From contig DWXX01000188.1 of NCBI GenBank assembly GCA_019118985.1, forward strand, positions 1-9,600: a stretch of 9,600 nucleotides of DNA. The letters run 5' to 3'. This document shows positions 6,457 to 9,600 of this stretch, in pieces (positions within the stretch are counted from its first letter, which is position 1; the number at the start of each line of letters is the position of its first letter). The position numbers and the translations under genes were made by a program. Under the pieces are notes generated by a model that saw only the letters and a list, made by a program, of their open reading frames with translations, searched no databases and was not told the origin of the DNA. This stretch comes from Candidatus Faecalibacterium faecipullorum. Its GTDB lineage: Bacteria > Bacillota > Clostridia > Oscillospirales > Ruminococcaceae.

Positions 6457-8142
6457 ATGAAACTTTCCACCAAGCAGGACTTTCAGGCCCTGATGCATCT
6501 CTTTCTCGACCCGCTCAAGCCGTACTATTCGGCCGGCGGGGCCCGGCTCCATCTGGGGGAGACGGGGGTGACCTACGGGCAGGCGGCCATCGAGCTGGAA
6601 GCATTCAGCCGCCCGCTCTGGGCGCTGGTGCCCTACTGGGCGGGGGGCGGCTCTGACCCCGTCTTTGAGGACATCTACCGCCGCGGCCTTGCCGCCGGCG
6701 CCGACCCGGAAAACCCCGAGTACTGGGGGGCGTGCAAGGACTACGACCAGTGCTTCGTCGAGATGGCGGCCATCGCCTGCGGGCTGCTGACCACCCCCGA
6801 GAAGCTGTGGGACCCCCTGTCCGACGCAGAAAAGCAGAACCTGGCCCGCTGGCTGGACCAGATCAACCACCACACCATCCCCGAGTGCAACTGGCAGTTC
6901 TTCATGATCCTGGTCAACCTGGCGCTGAAAAAGTGCGGGATGCCCTATGACCCCGAGAACCTGGCCCGCGGCCTTGCCCGCATCGACAGCTACTACAGCG
7001 GCGACGGCTGGTCCACCGACGGGGCGAGCCCGCAGAAGGACTACTACATCCCCTGGGCCATCCAGTATTACGGGGTGCTGTACTCGAAGTTTGCGGCCGA
7101 CACCGACCCCGAGCGGGCGGCGCTCTACCGCAGCCGGGCCGAGCTGTTCGCGCAGCAGTTCATCTACTGGTTCGACGACAACGGCGCGGCGCTGCCCTAC
7201 GGCCGCAGCCTGACCTACCGCTTTGCCCAGAACTGCTTCTGGTCGGCCTGCGTCTGGGCGGGGCTGGAGCCCTTCCCCCTCGGGGTGATGAAGGGGCTGA
7301 TCGCCCGCAACTTCAACTGGTGGCTGGAGCAGAAGATGTTTGACCGGGACGGCGTTTTGACCATCGGCTACTGCTACCCGCAGATGTACATGGCCGAGCG
7401 GTACAACGCCCCTGGCAGCCCCTACTGGGGGATGAAGAGCTTCATCCTGCTGGCCTTGCCCGACGACCACCCCTTCTGGGCCGCCGAGGCTGAGCCGCTG
7501 CCCCCCCTCGACGCCGTCAAACCGATGCCCCACGCCAATATGCTGGTGACCCGCACGAACGGCCGCGTGACCGCCTACGCCGCCGGCGTCAACGAGGGGC
7601 ACGGGCACGGGCAATTCCCTGAGAAATACGCGAAGTTCGCCTACGACACCCGGTTCGGGTTCTGCGCCTCCCGCAGCCGCGAGGTGATCTATCAGGCCGC
7701 CCCCGACAGCATGCTGGCCTTTGTCATCGACGACAACGTCTTTGTCCGCAAGGTCTCCCTCTCCCACGAGGTGAAGGCCGACCGTGTGGTCAGCCGGTGG
7801 TCCCCCTTCCCCGGCATTATGGTGACCACCACCGTCATCCCCACCGCCGAGGGGCACATCCGCCGCCACGAGATCGACAGCGACCGCGGCTGCGAGGCAT
7901 ACGACTGCGGCTTCGCGGTGCCGAACTTTGCCGCCGGCTACGTCGAGTCCACCGCCGGCGGCGCCGCGTCGGCCCGCAACGCGGCCCTTTCCTGCACCGT
8001 CTCGGGCGCAGGCGAAGGCACGGTCATCAAGTGCGACCCCAACCTCAGCCTCTACAGCACCAACGTCTGCATCCCCGCCGTCCGCTACGCCATCCCCCAG
8101 GGCCACAGCGTGGTTGAGACGGAGGTGAAGGCGAAGGGGTAA
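6457..8142 (+). CDS. DUF2264 family protein, probable GH154-type glucuronidase
   Basis: This 561-residue protein fits the DUF2264 family. Its N-terminal two thirds is rich in aromatic and helix-forming residues, as expected of an alpha/alpha-barrel: LEAFSRPLWALVPYWAGG (48-65), NWQFFMILVNLAL (145-157), GDGWSTDG (182-189), YGRSLTYRFA (248-257) and SPYWGMKSFILLALPDDHPFW (321-341). The last third, from about 360, looks beta-rich, as in heparinase-like and related uronate enzymes. From memory, members of this family founded CAZy family GH154, with beta-glucuronidase activity; I cannot confirm membership here. Catalytic residues are not assigned. There is no signal peptide. The gene starts 12 bases after the glucuronidase stop, behind a modest AGAGGT site, so it is translated with it. 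The company of GH88 and GH2 glucuronidases supports a uronic-acid-removing role. Confidence 0.8.
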   Translation: MKLSTKQDFQALMHLFLDPLKPYYSAGGARLHLGETGVTYGQAAIELEAFSRPLWALVPYWAGGGSDPVFEDIYRRGLAAGADPENPEYWGACKDYDQCFVEMAAIACGLLTTPEKLWDPLSDAEKQNLARWLDQINHHTIPECNWQFFMILVNLALKKCGMPYDPENLARGLARIDSYYSGDGWSTDGASPQKDYYIPWAIQYYGVLYSKFAADTDPERAALYRSRAELFAQQFIYWFDDNGAALPYGRSLTYRFAQNCFWSACVWAGLEPFPLGVMKGLIARNFNWWLEQKMFDRDGVLTIGYCYPQMYMAERYNAPGSPYWGMKSFILLALPDDHPFWAAEAEPLPPLDAVKPMPHANMLVTRTNGRVTAYAAGVNEGHGHGQFPEKYAKFAYDTRFGFCASRSREVIYQAAPDSMLAFVIDDNVFVRKVSLSHEVKADRVVSRWSPFPGIMVTTTVIPTAEGHIRRHEIDSDRGCEAYDCGFAVPNFAAGYVESTAGGAASARNAALSCTVSGAGEGTVIKCDPNLSLYSTNVCIPAVRYAIPQGHSVVETEVKAKG

Positions 8143-8177
8143 GAGCGCCATACATCATACATAGAACCATATAAGAG

Positions 8178-8218
8178 AACCGCCCCCGGCATGTTCGATG
8201 GATGCCGGGGGCGGTTTT
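8178..8218 (+). terminator. Terminator of the sugar operon
   Basis: A perfect 15-bp stem (8178-8192 with 8202-8216) around a 9-base loop ends in TTTT at 8215-8218. It lies 35 bases after the DUF2264 stop codon, and nothing on the plus strand follows until 9515, so it ends the operon. Confidence 0.93.
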
Positions 8219-8225
8219 GCTGTAC

Positions 8226-8259
8226 AAAAAACTAGAGCCGCAGCATACGCCGCGGCCCT
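8226..8259 (-). terminator. Minus-strand terminator of the Abi gene
   Basis: Read on the minus strand, arms at 8252-8259 and 8234-8241 pair over 8 bp with one G-U pair around a 10-base loop. After three bases they are followed by six U (A run at 8226-8231 on the plus strand). This closes the convergent Abi gene about 55 bases after its restored stop, so both convergent units have separate terminators within 85 bases. Confidence 0.7.
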
Positions 8260-8315
8260 TACAAAACAAACTGTTTTTCTTAGTAAGATCATTATATGCA
8301 AAAATGAGAGAGATG

Positions 8316-9304
8316 TCAACAGGACGCGGCCAGACTGTGCGCCAATTTTTGAAAATACTGGTGGGTGGATGTAAGAAGTGAATTGGACTGGAAATATTCC
8401 TGATGCTGAAGCATGCGCTGGTCGAGCAGTGCCTGTAGTTCAGACAGGCGCATGGCCCGTGTATTTTCACTTGTGACCACCTGGTCGTAGACAATACAGG
8501 AGATGTGTGATTTGATTGATACGCTGATTGGATAATTTTTTCCGGCGCATCGTTTCGCCTATCCCCGCACGGGCTGCAAACTGTGTGATAAAGGGCGGGG
8601 CGCTGGATTTTTGTGTGGTGTTCAGGTCGTTGATGATGCAGCTGTTGTGAGCGGCGGCGTTCCGAATCTGCCGGACCCGGTCCACGCTTTTCAGGTCGAC
8701 AGGCAGGGGCAGCCCGGTCTTTTCGGCATAAAAGGCGATCAGCTCGACCAGATCGCCGAAGGATATGACCTCAACGAACACCCACACAGGCATTTCACTT
8801 TTATATTTGGCCATCAGACCTTCACAGTAGGGGTTCATTCGGTTCTGACGGATTTTTCTTGCGATGGAACCGGAGCGTTTGGAGATGTGGCTGGCCCTGC
8901 TTTCAAAGTCGGACGTACCGGTATCGGTCAGAAAGTCGGTCACGATCTGATAGCCGTCCTCGCTGGAAGATGGCGAAAAAACGTTGTTTTCCACCGCTTT
9001 GATCAGGCGGACCTTGAGAAAATGCTCTATATCAAGGCACATCTTCAGAAGGATATGGCGCACTTCCACATCGATGCGCGCCAACTCGATGAGATAGGCA
9101 AAGTCTAAATTTTCATACTGACCCTGCTTTGGACCGTCCGTGAACTTGGGATAGTTCTTCCGGTAAGAAGCCAGCTTGAAATAATTGTTGTTGCGGGCAA
9201 GATAATCCTGCGCTTCGGCTTCTGATATACTATTGAACTGGATTCCCTTTTTCTTTGGAATGAACGATCAGGTCCTGAACGCTCAGCATGGGTTTTTGGG
9301 GCAT
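8316..9304 (-). pseudogene. Abi_2 (AbiD/AbiF-type) abortive infection gene with two frameshifts
   Basis: Read by hand in three frames, this gene encodes a 328-residue Abi_2 family protein, related to AbiD/AbiF phage-defence HEPN proteins thought to cut RNA. Family blocks appear in order: YFKLASYRKNY (41-51), NLDFAYLIEL (65-74), DIEHFLKVRL (91-100), MPVWVFVEVISFGDLVE (171-187), and RNAAAHN with R214-x4-H219, the HEPN catalytic pattern. The reading is broken twice. An extra base in AAAAAGGG at about 9245-9252 makes the first frame stop at 9230-9232. An extra T at 8493-8494 causes an early TGA at 8467-8469; without it, translation runs to the TGA at 8316-8318. The start at 9304 follows AGAAGGA with 5-base spacing; an ATG at 9310 is too close to that site. 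The gene is less GC-rich than the sugar locus, suggesting transfer. The longest unbroken piece could only start from TTG at 9084 and would lack about 73 residues. Decay, sequencing error or frameshifted expression cannot be separated here. Confidence 0.85.
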
Positions 9305-9344
9305 AGACATCCTTCTTTCGCTCAGAAAAAGATGAGATGCCTTT

Positions 9345-9353
9345 ATTATAGCA
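9345..9353 (-). promoter_or_regulatory. Extended -10 promoter of the Abi gene
   Basis: On the minus strand TGCTATAAT combines a perfect -10 hexamer (9350-9345) with the TGn extension (9353-9351). The expected transcript start is near 9338, giving a leader of about 34 bases before the ATG at 9304. No good -35 is present at 17 bases, which is normal for extended -10 promoters. Confidence 0.7.
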
Positions 9354-9514
9354 TAGAACAACGCAAATGGGCAGAAAAACTTTTATGCAAATACAAGCCT
9401 GAAAATAACGCATAAACATCCAAAACAACCACAATAAAACCTCCAAACATACGCATACAAAATCCCGCAAACTTTCAAAAAGAAAGCAAAAACCAAAAAA
9501 TGCTAAATCGGGCC
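9354..9514. other. A-rich, T-poor intergenic stretch with a recurring AYGCAWA motif
   Basis: No convincing gene lies here. The plus strand is strongly A-rich and T-poor. The motif AYGCAWA recurs at 9361, 9385, 9408 and 9451, with a weaker CCGCAAA at 9465. The first three copies are 23-24 bases apart, the size of degenerate tandem units. The stretch separates the divergent Abi and plus-strand promoters. It could hold upstream promoter elements, regulator sites, or a small RNA linked to the Abi gene; none is proven. Confidence 0.4.
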
Positions 9515-9542
9515 TTGACACCGGGGGGGGGTATGCTATAAT
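9515..9542 (+). promoter_or_regulatory. Strong sigma-A promoter with a G9 tract in its spacer
   Basis: A perfect -35 TTGACA (9515-9520) and a perfect -10 TATAAT (9537-9542, with TGn before it) are 16 bases apart. Nine consecutive G (9523-9531) fill most of the spacer. The promoter points out of the window, divergent from the Abi gene, so its gene is not seen. One extra G would give the optimal 17-base spacing. Tract-length change would therefore tune or switch this promoter, as is known for Neisseria porA. Confidence 0.85.
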
Positions 9543-9548
9543 GGCTTT

Positions 9549-9573
9549 CGAAAGGAAAAGGACCTTCCTTTCG
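9549..9573 (+). promoter_or_regulatory. Hairpin at the 5' end of the predicted transcript
   Basis: CGAAAGGAA (9549-9557) and TTCCTTTCG (9565-9573) form a perfect 9-bp stem around a 7-base loop. The stem starts almost exactly at the expected transcription start, 7 bases after the -10 box. No long T run follows, so it is not a terminator. It may protect the 5' end of the mRNA, or the same inverted repeat in DNA may be an operator. The remaining bases to 9600 show no start codon with a ribosome site. Confidence 0.6.
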
Positions 9574-9600
9574 CCTGTTTTGGGTCTCTATCTTTTATAC

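Noticed and set aside
3442..8151. A 1569-residue open frame on the minus strand across the three enzyme genes.
   Set aside because: It is the antisense shadow of GC-rich genes. The translation is low-complexity (Gly, Val, Ala, His, Gln), has no recognisable domain, and runs opposite to three well-supported enzymes.
8467..9084. The 205-residue unbroken minus-strand frame as a complete gene.
   Set aside because: It would start at TTG inside the conserved YLIEL block and end before the C-terminal part that is clearly encoded in another frame. It is the middle piece of the broken Abi gene.
8611..9108. A 165-residue plus-strand frame opposite the Abi gene.
   Set aside because: It is antisense to conserved Abi_2 blocks and shows no ribosome site or recognisable family.
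9346..9432. A 28-codon minus-strand frame starting with GTG behind GGAGG (9444-9440), upstream of the Abi gene.
   Set aside because: The ribosome-site spacing is good, but it is very short, ends inside the Abi promoter and has no promoter of its own that I can see. Probably chance.
9105..9521. A 138-residue minus-strand frame overlapping the start of the Abi gene.
   Set aside because: It reads the Abi 5' region out of frame and continues through T-rich intergenic sequence, giving a Phe/Leu/Cys-rich protein with no ribosome site.

Overview
The window looks like a chromosomal segment from a GC-rich gut Clostridia member, most likely of the Oscillospiraceae/Ruminococcaceae (Faecalibacterium, Gemmiger or Subdoligranulum type). 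The reasons are a Firmicutes-style lipoprotein signal, strong AAGGAGG-type ribosome binding sites, a sugar ABC transporter without its own ATPase, and coding DNA very rich in G/C at third positions. The genus is an inference.

Positions 1-8218 hold one plus-strand carbohydrate-use locus of six genes: a sugar-binding lipoprotein, two CUT1 permeases, a GH88 unsaturated glucuronyl hydrolase, a GH2 beta-glucuronidase, and a DUF2264 protein (family linked to GH154 beta-glucuronidases). A promoter-like -10 box lies upstream at 82-87. GC-rich terminator hairpins with T tracts sit after the binding-protein gene (1493-1529), between the permeases and the enzymes (3394-3431), and at the end (8178-8218). 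They probably grade expression along the operon. The three enzymes lack signal peptides, so the simplest reading is that glucuronate-containing oligosaccharides or glucuronides are imported and their uronic acid is removed in the cytoplasm.

Positions 8219-9360 hold a convergent minus-strand gene of the Abi_2 (AbiD/AbiF, HEPN-type) abortive-infection family. It has its own extended -10 promoter and its own terminator. Reading it by hand, I find it split across three frames by two one-base insertions. Joining the frames gives a clean 328-residue Abi_2 protein with an intact R-x4-H motif. It is therefore a recent pseudogene, or carries two sequence errors. Its base composition is visibly less GC-rich than the sugar locus.

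Positions 9361-9600 contain no convincing gene. An A-rich, T-poor stretch with a recurring AYGCAWA motif is followed by a very strong plus-strand promoter (TTGACA, 16 nt, TATAAT). The spacer of this promoter contains a run of nine G, and its predicted transcript begins in a perfect 9-bp hairpin. The driven gene lies beyond the window. The G tract between -35 and -10 has the arrangement expected of a phase-variable promoter and, with the split Abi gene, is the most interesting signal here.
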